This document shows positions 36,735 to 45,765 of a stretch of DNA of 64,000 nt, piece by piece. A program made the translations under genes and the position numbers. The stretch comes from Bacteroidaceae bacterium (GTDB lineage Bacteria > Bacteroidota > Bacteroidia > Bacteroidales > Bacteroidaceae): positions 62,001-126,000 of the forward strand of contig JAFXXQ010000047.1 in NCBI GenBank assembly GCA_017542145.1, read 5' to 3'. The notes beneath the pieces were generated by a model, which was not told the DNA's origin, did no database searches, and saw nothing but the letters and a program-made list of their open reading frames with translations. Position 1 is the stretch's first letter. Each line of letters begins with the position of its first letter.

Positions 36735-37400
36735 ATGAAAAACCTGTTCGTGAAGTTCGCCTTCCTGTTGATGATGCTAGCCGTATTTCCCCTGACGTCA
36801 AGCGCCGAGAACAAGTCGTTACCCCGAACCTTAAAAAAGGAATTCAAGGCCAAGAAGAAAGAGCTGAAGAAAGGCGGCTGGGAGATTTATGGCAGCGACC
36901 GCACAGCCGATGTCGTACTGATGAATCATTACCAGAAAATCAACGAATTGGGACCTGACGCAGTTATCATTATGGGTACAGCCACTTCGCCCATCAAGCG
37001 AGTACTACGGATCCAAGCCCAAACAGATGCAGGTTTGCGCTACGCCCAACAAGCCGGTAGCGACATCCAAGGGCGCGCCATTCGCGACGACCAGAATTTC
37101 GAGGAAGACCCCTCGCAATCATTTTCTCACTTTTGTTCTGTCTATGAAACAAAAGTACAACAGGAAATCAAGGGCGAGCTGAAGGAAAGCTACTCCATCA
37201 TCCGCACCATCAAAGGCAACGTCAACGGCCAACGAGGCGACGTCTATGAGATGCAGACCTACTACTTCGTCGATCCCCACGGTGCCTCTCAAGCTCGCAT
37301 TCGTGCACTGGAAGCGGCTGCCAAGGAATCCGAAGCCGCACAAAAATATGCCGAGAAATTAGCCTCATTTATCAAGGAAGGCGTCAACTATGATCAATAA
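36735..37400 (+). CDS. Secreted LPP20-like protein of unknown function
   Basis: 221 residues from the ATG at 36735; the frame upstream runs through the promoter. Signal peptide about 1-24 (ending SSAEN). A lysine-rich stretch (LKKEFKAKKKELKKGGWE) follows, then a mixed alpha/beta domain with AQTDAGLRYAQQAGSDIQGR and a long alanine/glutamate-rich C-terminal helix (RIRALEAAAKESEAAQKYAE). The helix-strand order resembles LPP20-type envelope proteins. I do not recognise a function. First gene of a module with the two that follow; it overlaps or nearly touches the second. Confidence 0.7.
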   Translation: MKNLFVKFAFLLMMLAVFPLTSSAENKSLPRTLKKEFKAKKKELKKGGWEIYGSDRTADVVLMNHYQKINELGPDAVIIMGTATSPIKRVLRIQAQTDAGLRYAQQAGSDIQGRAIRDDQNFEEDPSQSFSHFCSVYETKVQQEIKGELKESYSIIRTIKGNVNGQRGDVYEMQTYYFVDPHGASQARIRALEAAAKESEAAQKYAEKLASFIKEGVNYDQ

Positions 37401-37419
37401 TAAGGTAATAGGACAAATT

Positions 37420-39306
37420 ATGAGAAGCAAAGCTCTTTTTTTCCCATTTCTCATCCTACTCCTTACAATCCTCTTTCCCTTCTCCCTTACAGCTCAGGAC
37501 ATCGAGGAAATCAAGAACGACCCAGACTATCTCTGTGGAGAAGGACGTGGAGAATCTCTTCGCGAAGCTGACAATGAGGCACTCCGCGACCTCATCAGCA
37601 AAATCTCTGTATCGGTGCAAAGTGACTACTCTGACGTCACCTCTACACTTATCAACGGCAACGACTACAATGTCAATTCTGCTGTTAAGATGGTGGTCAA
37701 CACCTACTCGCAAGCCACTCTACAGAACACCGAGCGCGTCCTCATCAGCGATGAACCCAATGCATACGTCATCCGTTATGTGAAGCGCTCTGATGTGGAG
37801 AAAATCTTTGAGAGCCGCAAACACAAGATGATGGAAATGGTAGCAAGCGCAGATAAAGCCGAACGAAGCGCTAAAATCGATGATGCCCTACGTTACTACT
37901 ACTGGGGTTACTGCCTTCTCCAAAGCCTACCGAACGAAAACGAAGTTGTCACCCCAGGCGGCAAACTGCTCGTCAACTATATCCCCGAAAAAATGAACGC
38001 CATTTTCAACGAGTTGCGTGTCAACAAAATCAGGGAAGAAGGCAACTACATCGACTTGGAGATTCTCTACAAAGGTGAACCCGTCACCAGCATCGACTAC
38101 ACTTATTTCGACGGCCTTGACTGGAGCAACCTCTTCAGCGCCCGCGACGGCAGAGGAGTATTGGAAATGCGTCCGGGTGCTTCTATGGACAACCTCCGCA
38201 TCAAATGTGAATACGAGTACGCAGGCGAAGCACACATCGATAAGGAGATTGCCAACGTCGTCAGCATCATGAGGGGCAAGGTCTTCCGCAATTCCACCCT
38301 AACAGTTGGTTTCAATCCGACTTTATCAGAGGATTCTGGCATGCCTGCCTCCCACGCGAAGGAAGACATTGATACAGAGTCCGTCGACAAAACAAGCACC
38401 TCCGACTTTTCCGAGATATCCTTAACCGATTTCGAAAAGCTGATTCCTAAACCAAATGCTGAGCTGAAACTGCTCACCGATGAAGAAGCTAAGCCCTACA
38501 AGACATCCATCGAACGTATCATCCATGCTATTGAAACCAAGCAGTACCGTAGTGTTGATGACTGCTTTACAACCGATGGATTGGACATTTTCGACCGGCT
38601 CGTCCACTACGGCAATGCCCGCATTCTTGACAAGTCCGATTATTCCTTCTTCACCATCGGCACGGAAGAAGTCACCTGCCGAAGCATCCCTATGAACTTC
38701 TCGTTCAAGGGAAACGGACGGCAATTTGTGGAGAACATCACCTTCACCTTCAACAACGAGCAGAAGGTAGACTGCCTTGCCTTCGGACTTGATGAAAAGG
38801 CATCCGAGGACATTCTCCACCATGCCCAATGGGGAGAAGAAGCTCGGAAGATTCTTACCGAATTCCTTGAAAACTACAAAACGGCCTATTCACTCAAACG
38901 TTTGGATTACCTCCAGCAGATTTTTGACGAAAATGCCGTCATCATTACGGGCAAAGTTGTCAAGAAAGCCCCTCCCAGCGGCGACAATCAGAAGTTTTAT
39001 GCCAACAACAAATTCGTCAAGCTGACACGGCAGTCGAAACAGGAATACATGCGTAATCTCGAACGCAGCTTCAATAGTAAGGAATTCATAAACATCCGTT
39101 TTGCCGAGAACGACGTCGTCAAAGCAGGTAGAGGAGGTGAAATCTACGGCATCCAAATCCGACAAGATTACTACTCGAACAACTATGGTGACTCAGGTTA
39201 TCTGTTTCTGATGGTTGACCTCAACGACCCGAAGAATCCCATCATCAAAGTTCGCGTCTGGAACCCCGAGCGCGACCCCGATTTTCAAGGAGTTGCTAGC
39301 TTTTGA
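37420..39306 (+). CDS. Secreted LPP20-like / NTF2-like multidomain protein
   Basis: 628 residues from the ATG at 37420, which gives a clean signal peptide (ending SLTAQ). An in-frame ATG at 37390 overlapping the previous stop is possible. Residues about 20-130 look LPP20-like (GEGRGESLREADNEALRDLI, then YVIRYVKRSDV). A helical YYYWGYCLLQSLP region follows, then a beta-rich middle. The C-terminal third is NTF2-like (FLENYKTAYSLKRLDYLQQI, DENAVIITG) ending in a strand pair around GYLFLMVDLND. Function unknown; probably acts with its neighbours in the periplasm or outer membrane. Confidence 0.7.
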   Translation: MRSKALFFPFLILLLTILFPFSLTAQDIEEIKNDPDYLCGEGRGESLREADNEALRDLISKISVSVQSDYSDVTSTLINGNDYNVNSAVKMVVNTYSQATLQNTERVLISDEPNAYVIRYVKRSDVEKIFESRKHKMMEMVASADKAERSAKIDDALRYYYWGYCLLQSLPNENEVVTPGGKLLVNYIPEKMNAIFNELRVNKIREEGNYIDLEILYKGEPVTSIDYTYFDGLDWSNLFSARDGRGVLEMRPGASMDNLRIKCEYEYAGEAHIDKEIANVVSIMRGKVFRNSTLTVGFNPTLSEDSGMPASHAKEDIDTESVDKTSTSDFSEISLTDFEKLIPKPNAELKLLTDEEAKPYKTSIERIIHAIETKQYRSVDDCFTTDGLDIFDRLVHYGNARILDKSDYSFFTIGTEEVTCRSIPMNFSFKGNGRQFVENITFTFNNEQKVDCLAFGLDEKASEDILHHAQWGEEARKILTEFLENYKTAYSLKRLDYLQQIFDENAVIITGKVVKKAPPSGDNQKFYANNKFVKLTRQSKQEYMRNLERSFNSKEFINIRFAENDVVKAGRGGEIYGIQIRQDYYSNNYGDSGYLFLMVDLNDPKNPIIKVRVWNPERDPDFQGVASF

Positions 39307-39307
39307 T

Positions 39308-39385
39308 AATAAAAATAAATTTGCTTATTCTAAAAAAATATTTGACTGGTTTGATTTTTTATTTGCCTGCTTCTGATTAAAAATA
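39308..39385. repeat. TTATTTGCCTGC / GCTTATTCTAA dispersed repeat
   Basis: The 87-bp gap before the transglutaminase-like gene is filled by TTTGCTTATTCTAAAAAAAT and TTATTTGCCTGCTTCTGA. The same words recur at 61556-61634 and, in reverse orientation and variant form, at 16983-17048 and 57018-57098. Confidence 0.7.
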
Positions 39386-39393
39386 TTAGCACC

Positions 39394-41250
39394 ATGAGAC
39401 TGAAATCCCTATCGACCGCCATCCTCCTTTGTGTACTCTTCATTCTTCCCGCAAAGGCACAAAACGACGACTTCAAGGCCTTCCGCGAAAAAATGTTAGG
39501 AAACTACAACGATTTTCGCAAAGGACTTCTTGACGAATATGCCGACTTCCTTGATCAAGCCTGGACAAACCTGGAGGAATTCAAGAAATTCGAGAAAAAA
39601 AGCGAGCCAAAGCTCGACAAACCACCTGTGGCTGACCCCGTTACGAAGAAGCCTACCTTCAAGCCCATGCCTAAGCCTAAGCCCAAGCCACAACCCAAAC
39701 CTGTGGTGAAGCCCGAGCCACAACCCGAGCCGAAAAAAGAACCCGTTATCGAGGAACCCAAGAAGGAACCCGAAAAGGAACCCGTTATCGAGGAACCCAA
39801 GAAGGAGCCTGAAAAGGAACCCGTAATAGAAGAACCGAAAAAGGAACCCGAAAAGGAGCCTGTTATAGAAGAACCGAAAAAAGAGGAACCTGTGGTTGAA
39901 CCCAAGCCTAAAAAGGAACCGAAACCCAAGGCTGAACCAAAGCCTAAGAAAGAGCCAAAACCCAAAGCTGAAAAGCCCAAGGCTGAGCCAAAGCCTAAGA
40001 AAGAGCCGAAGCCTAAAGCTGAGAAACCAAAGAAAGAACCCAAACCTAAGGCTGAGCCTAAGCCCAAAGCTGAAAAACCAAAGGCTGAGCCAAAGCCCAC
40101 TCCCAAGCCAGCGCCAAAAACTGAGCCAGCGCCTGATTCTTTACTTCTGAAAAAGCCCCAACCACCGGTGGAATTCTCCCTCTATGGGATTCCCTTCGCC
40201 GTGCCCAAAGTCAAAGTAGAAGGAAACCTCGGTTCTGCCGACAGAGCCAAGATTGCAAAATATTGGAAAATGCTCCTCAAAGCCGACACCCAGAAAAGCG
40301 TCGAAGCCCTATTGCAAGCCTCCAAATCGTATAGTCTCGGAAGTTGGTGCACGCTGAAAGCCGTCGAGACGTTTGCGTCCAAGTGCGTCCAGCCAGGAGA
40401 TATCGCTGCCCAGCGCACCCTCACCCACTTCCTCATGGTCAGTCTTGGTTACGATGTCCGCATCGCTTCGGGTGGTAATGCCGTCGCCCTGCTTGTGCCC
40501 TTCGACGAAACCGTCTATGCCACACCCTACTTCAACATCAACGGAAAGCTTTACTATATGTACCCCACCGATGCTATCCCGCAAAATGTTGGTGTCCAGA
40601 CGTGCTCCATCCCCAGCGACAAAGACCTCGGCAATACTTTCGATCTCGTCATTAACCCGGGTTACCATCTGCCCTCCGACCCTCTTCCCTACTCCGTAAA
40701 CTACGAGGACATGCGACTCGAGGGTAGCATCAACAAGAACCTTATCAATCTGATGAAGGAATACCCCACGACACTCATACCCTGCTACGCCTCCTCCAAT
40801 CCCGATGAGGACGTCCGCCGCAATATCCTCGAGCAGCTCCGTCCCCAGATTGAGGGATTAGATCCCCTTACAGCTGCCAACGAACTGCTCCACTTTGTGC
40901 AGAAAGCCTTTGAGTATAAGACCGATGCCGAACAGTTTGGCACCGGAGTAGAAAAGACCTTCTTCTGCGAGGAAATGTTCTTCTACCCCTTCTGCGATTG
41001 TGAGGACCGCGCCGTGTTCTATTCCTACCTCGTCCACAACCTTCTCGGCCTCGACGTGGTGTTGCTTGAATATCCTGGTCACGAATGTACCGCCGTTGCC
41101 TTCCCTGAGCCCCTCACAGGTTCAGCTACGTCCATCACCTATCAAGGCCGCACATGGTATGTCTGCGACCCCACTTACATCGGATCCGACATCGGCATGT
41201 GCATCCCCCGCTACGCCTCCGTCGAGCCTAAGGTCTCCACGTGGTACTAA
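39394..41250 (+). CDS. Secreted proline-rich rod with C-terminal transglutaminase-like domain
   Basis: 618 residues, signal peptide about 1-22. Residues 25-70 are helical (FRKGLLDEYADFLDQAW). About 75-250 is a long P/K/E-rich rod: four repeats of a 14-residue unit around EPVIEEPKKEPEKE, then KPKAEPKPKKEP-type repeats, like the periplasm-spanning rod of TonB. The C-terminal ~350 residues end in a transglutaminase/cysteine-protease-like domain with an apparently intact triad: Cys536 in FCDCEDRA, His563 in YPGHEC, Asp592 in VCDPTY. Substrate unknown. It follows the LPP20-like gene and is closed by a terminator. Confidence 0.75.
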   Translation: MRLKSLSTAILLCVLFILPAKAQNDDFKAFREKMLGNYNDFRKGLLDEYADFLDQAWTNLEEFKKFEKKSEPKLDKPPVADPVTKKPTFKPMPKPKPKPQPKPVVKPEPQPEPKKEPVIEEPKKEPEKEPVIEEPKKEPEKEPVIEEPKKEPEKEPVIEEPKKEEPVVEPKPKKEPKPKAEPKPKKEPKPKAEKPKAEPKPKKEPKPKAEKPKKEPKPKAEPKPKAEKPKAEPKPTPKPAPKTEPAPDSLLLKKPQPPVEFSLYGIPFAVPKVKVEGNLGSADRAKIAKYWKMLLKADTQKSVEALLQASKSYSLGSWCTLKAVETFASKCVQPGDIAAQRTLTHFLMVSLGYDVRIASGGNAVALLVPFDETVYATPYFNINGKLYYMYPTDAIPQNVGVQTCSIPSDKDLGNTFDLVINPGYHLPSDPLPYSVNYEDMRLEGSINKNLINLMKEYPTTLIPCYASSNPDEDVRRNILEQLRPQIEGLDPLTAANELLHFVQKAFEYKTDAEQFGTGVEKTFFCEEMFFYPFCDCEDRAVFYSYLVHNLLGLDVVLLEYPGHECTAVAFPEPLTGSATSITYQGRTWYVCDPTYIGSDIGMCIPRYASVEPKVSTWY

Positions 41251-41286
41251 GGAGGGAAGCCGAGCAATCATTGACAACAACAAAAG

Positions 41287-41325
41287 CAAAGGCGCGGACG
41301 TTACTTGTTCGTGCCTTTGTTCGTT
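41287..41325 (+). terminator. Terminator of the three-gene module
   Basis: A 12-bp stem (CAAAGGCGCGGA / TTCGTGCCTTTG, with two G-T pairs) around a 9-nt loop, followed by TTCGTTTT, 36 bp after the stop. Confidence 0.65.
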
Positions 41326-41422
41326 TTACTCTGAAAAAGAAGGGGGCATTCTATGCCAATCGGAGCAACACCATTAGAAAAGAGTGCTCTTTTATGCCGA
41401 TTTAGGAAAATCGCTGAAAAAA

Positions 41423-41454
41423 TTTGCAATTTCGTTTGGCATGTACTACCTTTG
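41423..41454 (+). promoter_or_regulatory. Promoter of the structured RNA at 41.5 kb
   Basis: TTTG (41423-41426), 20 bp, TACCTTTG (41447-41454): a textbook Bacteroidota promoter with no ORF start nearby; transcription should begin near 41461. Confidence 0.7.
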
Positions 41455-41460
41455 CTGCGA

Positions 41461-41658
41461 AGTTTGCCCATCCAACGGACCGGACAGGCTTCGCACGACA
41501 TATTAAAAAGGAAGCGTTTATGCTTTTTCTTTTCATGTGAATCTGGACAATTCACGAAACTGAAGAAAAACCAGACGCTCCGTGTTGGTTGTAAATGTTT
41601 GGGCTCTGCTCACACTATACGCCAACGTGTGAGCAGTTTTTTATTTATCTTCAGTTTC
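41461..41658 (+). ncRNA. Candidate structured small RNA or leader of the BACON gene
   Basis: Downstream of a strong promoter, the sequence folds into several perfect stems. GTGAAT/ATTCAC (41537-41542 with 41550-41555) forms the first. An 11-bp pairing GAAACTGAAGA/TCTTCAGTTTC (41556-41566 with 41648-41658) encloses the rest. Inside is a classic terminator, CTGCTCACAC/GTGTGAGCAG plus TTTTTT (41606-41642). Termination would give an RNA of about 180 nt; read-through would enter the BACON gene at 41753. I do not recognise it as a known RNA family. Confidence 0.55.
41606..41642 (+). terminator. Intrinsic terminator in the leader RNA
   Basis: Perfect 10-bp stem, 11-nt loop, six T residues. Confidence 0.8.
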
Positions 41659-41752
41659 AGGCAGTCCAGAGCCTACATGAAAAGGTAAGTCTAAATCAGG
41701 CTCACACTTTCTTTTTGTATGTCATTGAAAGCGGACATTAAAACATGAAGAT

Positions 41753-44700
41753 ATGAAAACAAGGAATCTATGGAATAGGCTGACCCTCATGATGGTCTGG
41801 CTGATAAGTACAAGCGCAGTTCTTTTCTCCTGCGGAGAACCCGAGGATGTCGGACCCAACGGGGGAACGACAAACCCCGACAAGGTCGTAGCCGACCCTG
41901 AAGGAACAATCATCCTTTCCATGCGCGACTTCGATAACGGCAACATCCGCATTGACGACAAGATCTACATCAACAAGGAAAACTGGACGGGAGAAGGATG
42001 CAGCTTCGTTTCCGTAGGCGAGATGAAGGGCTTGGGAAACATCGAGAGCATCCCCACAACGGGCTGGGCAAACCAGATGGGCATCTATCCCAACAACGGC
42101 TATGTGGCGTATAACCGCGCCAACGATGCCTATTACCGCATCTTTGTGACGGAATACCTCTACAACACTTCCGTAGAGATCATCGGCGCGAAGGTGAAGT
42201 ACCAGAAACCGTTCTGCGGAAGGGATGAGGCGCTCAAGACGGAAACGAAAACCCTCTCCTTCACGGCCGAAGGTGGCACGGAAAAGGTCTTCTTCAAAAA
42301 CTCCTCCCTTATCCCCTTCAGTGTGTCCAACAGCCAGTCGTGGTGCAAGGTACAGCGCATCTCAAGCAGCGATAACGCATTTCTCTACGACGGTATATCC
42401 GTCACCACGCTCGCAAGCGGCCTGCCCGCCATGCCCTCCGACACGATAACCCTTGAAACCCTGTATGGAAAGACACACACAATCGTAGTTCAACGTGAAG
42501 GCCACGCCTATCTGGAAGCATCTGCCGAATCGCTTGATTTTACCGCCTACAGCGGCTCATCGACCCTCATGTTGAAGACAAATATGAAGTGGGAAGCGTA
42601 TGCCAGCGACTCGTGGATAGAACTCTCGCCCACATCGGGCGACGGAAACTCTTATGTGAAAGCCTCCGTCACAGCCAATGATTCCGGCAAGAGTCGTACG
42701 GGTACGGTGAAATTCATTGCTGATGGCAAATCTGCCTCTGTAGCTATATCTCAGGCAGGTGGAAGCCTGTCCGTTTCCCCTTCTTCCTTTGAGATAAGGG
42801 AGAGTGGCGAAACGAAGTCGCTGAAGTTGGCCACGCCCTCTACATGGACGGCAACAGCCAGCGATACGTGGCTGAAGACGACACCTGAATCAGGTAGTGG
42901 CGATGCCACACTTACCCTGATAGTCGAAGCCAACAACACCACAGCCACCCGCACAGGCACCATAACGTTTACTTCGGTCGATTGCACGGAAACGGTTGTC
43001 GTCACTCAGGCTGGAGGAAGCCTTTCCGTTTATCCGTCCACGCTAAGTTTCGGCGATGTGGGCGACACGAAGTCGCTGAAGATTCAGGCATCAAACGAAC
43101 TGCTTGCATGGACGGCAGGCACGGATGATGCTTGGCTAAAACTATCACCTGATTCGGGCAACGGTAACGCCACGCTCATAGTTACCGCTGAAGCCAACAA
43201 TAGCGCAGCAGAGCGTAAAGGTACCATTACTATCACCTCTGGCGACACGTCCATTCCTGTGGCTGTCACTCAGGCTGGCGGCAGTTTCTCCGTATCAACT
43301 ACAACATTGAGTTTCATAGATGCTGGTGAAACCAAGCCGTTGAGCATCACGACATCGACATCGCTTCCCTGGACAGCAACAACTTCGATGTCTTGGCTAA
43401 CGATCTCTCCTGAATCAGGCAATGGTGCCTCCACAATTTCGGTTACGGCAGAACCCAACAACAGCACGGCAGAGCGCACAGGCAAGTTGTTTGTTATCTC
43501 GGGCGACAAGTCTATTCCTGTCGTCGTCACTCAATCAGGTGGAAGTATCTCTGTTTCATCTTCCATTTTGAGTTTTGTCAATGCAGGGGAAACAAAGTTT
43601 CTCAATTTGCAAGCCTCGAATTCAATGCTTGCATGGAATGCAATAACAAATGATTCTTGGATAAAGGTGTCGCCTGAATCGGGTAGTGGAAGTGCCACGC
43701 TCTCTATTACGGCAGAATTCAACAATAGCACGAAAGAACGTTCGGGCAAACTGACCATCGTATCGGGCGACGTAGCCGTTCCCATTACCATAACTCAAGA
43801 AGGAGGAAGCGTCTCTGTTTCTCCCTCATCATTGGATTTTATAGATCGTGGGGAAACGAAATCGGTTAAAATAACCACACCATTTACATGGACAGCAACA
43901 TCTAGTGGATTCTGGTTAAAACTATCTTCCACCTCTGGTAATGGCGATGCCACTCTCACGGTTACGGCAGAAGCAAACAACAGTACGGAAAATCGAAATG
44001 GTACGTTAACAATTGTTTCAAGTGATAAAACAATATCCGTTTCTGTCTATCAGGAGGGAGGAACTATTTCCGTCTCTCCCACCTCAATTCCGATGGTTTC
44101 AGAAAATGGAGGTTCGTTTCCAATAGAAATAACAACTTCAACGCCATTTGCGTGGACAGCAACAGTAAGCACATCCTGGTTAGCGTTATCTTCTACCTCA
44201 GGCAATGGAAGTTCAACAATTTCAGTAACAGTCAGGCCTAATGATACCTTTTGGGGCAGGACTGGTAACGTGACAATTACTTCAGGGAGAAGAACGGTTA
44301 CTGTAAGTGTTTCGCAATCTGGTGCCATTAGCAATGACTGGGTGGATCTTGGCTTGCCTTCTGGTATACAATGGGCGACAAAAAACGTAGGAGCTGTTTC
44401 TCCCGAAGACTATGGCAATTATTATGCATGGGGTGAGATTGAAACAAAAGAGACTTATAACTGGGAAAACTACAAGTGGGGCAAAGGTACCGCGACCTCT
44501 ATGACAAAGTACAATACTAATAAAAACTACGGTACTGTTGATAATAAGATTATTAGTCTTGAGCTATCGGATGATGTCGCTTATCAGACGTCAAATCAAA
44601 TGCATATTCCAACATTAAAAGAGTGGGAAGAACTAATTACGTATTGTACTTTTGAATGGACTGTGAACAATGGGGTGAGAGGCTATAAGGTTACTAGTAA

Positions 44701-44914
44701 AATCAATAATAACTATATCTTTATTCCTGCTGCCGGGTATTTCGGAGGAAAGAATTGTATTCTCATGGGAAGTAGTGGATTATATTGGTCATCGTCTCTA
44801 AACACCGAAGCTCCAAATATGGCAAGGGGGATGTGTTTTACTTCGGGAGAAACGAGGTATTTCACTGATAATCGTTCCTATGGTTGTAGCATCCGTCCAG
44901 TATTTAAACCGTAA
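41753..44914 (+). CDS. Lipoprotein with tandem BACON domains and a C-terminal FISUMP domain
   Basis: 1053 residues. Lipobox LFSC anchors it to the envelope, probably surface-exposed. After a unique N-terminal part and one diverged BACON-like unit (about 162-248) come seven BACON repeats starting near residues 250, 335, 421, 508, 595, 683 and 769. Each is about 86 residues with a W-x-A or WTAT strand, WLKLSPxSGxG and TVVVTQxGG edges. The last ~195 residues are a Fibrobacter-succinogenes-major-paralogue (FISUMP) domain: DLGLPSGIQWATKNVGA, GNYYAWGE, IPTLKEWEEL. BACON domains are thought to bind carbohydrate or mucin. No enzyme domain is present. It is preceded by the RNA above and followed by a terminator. 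Confidence 0.85.
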   Translation: MKTRNLWNRLTLMMVWLISTSAVLFSCGEPEDVGPNGGTTNPDKVVADPEGTIILSMRDFDNGNIRIDDKIYINKENWTGEGCSFVSVGEMKGLGNIESIPTTGWANQMGIYPNNGYVAYNRANDAYYRIFVTEYLYNTSVEIIGAKVKYQKPFCGRDEALKTETKTLSFTAEGGTEKVFFKNSSLIPFSVSNSQSWCKVQRISSSDNAFLYDGISVTTLASGLPAMPSDTITLETLYGKTHTIVVQREGHAYLEASAESLDFTAYSGSSTLMLKTNMKWEAYASDSWIELSPTSGDGNSYVKASVTANDSGKSRTGTVKFIADGKSASVAISQAGGSLSVSPSSFEIRESGETKSLKLATPSTWTATASDTWLKTTPESGSGDATLTLIVEANNTTATRTGTITFTSVDCTETVVVTQAGGSLSVYPSTLSFGDVGDTKSLKIQASNELLAWTAGTDDAWLKLSPDSGNGNATLIVTAEANNSAAERKGTITITSGDTSIPVAVTQAGGSFSVSTTTLSFIDAGETKPLSITTSTSLPWTATTSMSWLTISPESGNGASTISVTAEPNNSTAERTGKLFVISGDKSIPVVVTQSGGSISVSSSILSFVNAGETKFLNLQASNSMLAWNAITNDSWIKVSPESGSGSATLSITAEFNNSTKERSGKLTIVSGDVAVPITITQEGGSVSVSPSSLDFIDRGETKSVKITTPFTWTATSSGFWLKLSSTSGNGDATLTVTAEANNSTENRNGTLTIVSSDKTISVSVYQEGGTISVSPTSIPMVSENGGSFPIEITTSTPFAWTATVSTSWLALSSTSGNGSSTISVTVRPNDTFWGRTGNVTITSGRRTVTVSVSQSGAISNDWVDLGLPSGIQWATKNVGAVSPEDYGNYYAWGEIETKETYNWENYKWGKGTATSMTKYNTNKNYGTVDNKIISLELSDDVAYQTSNQMHIPTLKEWEELITYCTFEWTVNNGVRGYKVTSKINNNYIFIPAAGYFGGKNCILMGSSGLYWSSSLNTEAPNMARGMCFTSGETRYFTDNRSYGCSIRPVFKP

Positions 44915-44929
44915 ATGATGTGTTTGGAA

Positions 44930-44968
44930 AAGAGAAAGCACCCGCTATGAGCAGGTGCTTTTCTTTTG
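44930..44968 (+). terminator. Terminator of the BACON/FISUMP gene
   Basis: AGAAAGCACC pairs with GGTGCTTTTC around an 11-nt loop, followed by TTTT, about 15 bp after the stop. Confidence 0.7.
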
Positions 44969-45125
44969 ATGGGGGCCAAAGGGGTAAAAACCGTTTGCAA
45001 TTTGCAATTTTGCACACCTTAGGCTGTCCTACGGTAGCTGCCATTGTCGTTGCCTGCGCGGATGCGCTGGGCTTTGCCGTCGTCCTGAAGTTCGCGTTTT
45101 TTTATGTTTTTCGCGAAAAAAGGCC

Positions 45126-45419
45126 AACACTTACCTTTTTGCCATTAACATTCAGGATAATAGCAAGTTAGACAAGGTAAGCGTTGTTTAAACACTTACC
45201 TAACACTTACCTATCACCTACCTCAACACCTCATTTTTGTAGATTATAGAGCAGAAGTTTTAGCGGTAGGGGTACAATTAGGAGTAAGACCCATTTTTTG
45301 TGTCCAATTTCTTGGGTGCAGTTCAAGGTGTCAGGTAGGTGTTAGGTAAGTGTTTCACAAACACCTACCTGCCCTAACGCATTAATAGAAAACCATTTGC
45401 AACCGAAAAGGTAAGTGTT
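45126..45419. mobile_element. MITE-like nested inverted-repeat element
   Basis: Ends are a perfect 14-bp inverted repeat, AACACTTACCTTTT (45126-45139) and AAAAGGTAAGTGTT (45406-45419). Inside, AAACACTTACCTAACACTTA (from 45190) is matched in inverse by GTTAGGTAAGTGTTT (45341-45355) with one mismatch over 22 bp, and further ACACCTACCT words occur at 45360-45369. No transposase and no clear target duplication, so the mobile nature is inference. Confidence 0.45.
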
Positions 45420-45497
45420 TGGGGTGTTTGTGCAAAAAAGACTCAGTTCATGTCACAATGGATGGAACGGAGGCTTCGGGCGAGGTCGAGAATGCCG

Positions 45498-45617
45498 TGT
45501 TTGATGCTAACGGAGCAACGTTTGATTCTATCGGCACAGCGTCTGATTCTATTAGCGTAGCGTTTGATTCTATCGGTACAGCGTTTGACGCTATTAGAGT
45601 AGTATTTGATTCAATGT
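45498..45617. repeat. 21-bp tandem array based on GTTTGATTCTATCGG
   Basis: About five and a half units of exact 21-bp period (GTTTGATTCTATCGGCACAG and variants). Because 21 is a multiple of 3, an open frame of FDSIGTA-type heptapeptides results, but there is no start or promoter context for a gene. Confidence 0.75.
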
Positions 45618-45765
45618 AGCTAATCCAGATAATTGTCAGGAGTAATCACTACGGCTTCTTTTTACATCATAGGCTTCAAGAAAAGGGAGAGAAAAGCGAA
45701 AAAAAGGAAGACCGAAGCCTCCCAGAGATAAAACAGCCTTTGCTATGCAATATGGAAGTACGGCG

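Larger units (their letters stand above)
44969..45765. other. 800-bp gap of repeats without a supported gene
   Basis: It holds AATTTGCAATTTTGC words (about 44995-45015), a nested inverted-repeat element (45126-45419) and a 21-bp tandem array (45498-45617). The short open frames here translate the repeats and lack family resemblance. Confidence 0.6.

Noticed and set aside
39555..40106. 183-residue antisense frame of G/F/S repeats
   Set aside because: Complement of the proline-rich rod codons.
41353..41688. 111-residue open frame on the plus strand
   Set aside because: It crosses a promoter, several RNA stems and a terminator, has no domain resemblance and is rich in K/R/C as expected from non-coding DNA.
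42751..44334. Series of ~86-residue antisense frames
   Set aside because: Mirror of the BACON repeat period on the other strand.
45419..45619. 66-residue frame with FDSIGTA repeats
   Set aside because: A by-product of the 21-bp repeat period; no promoter or start context.
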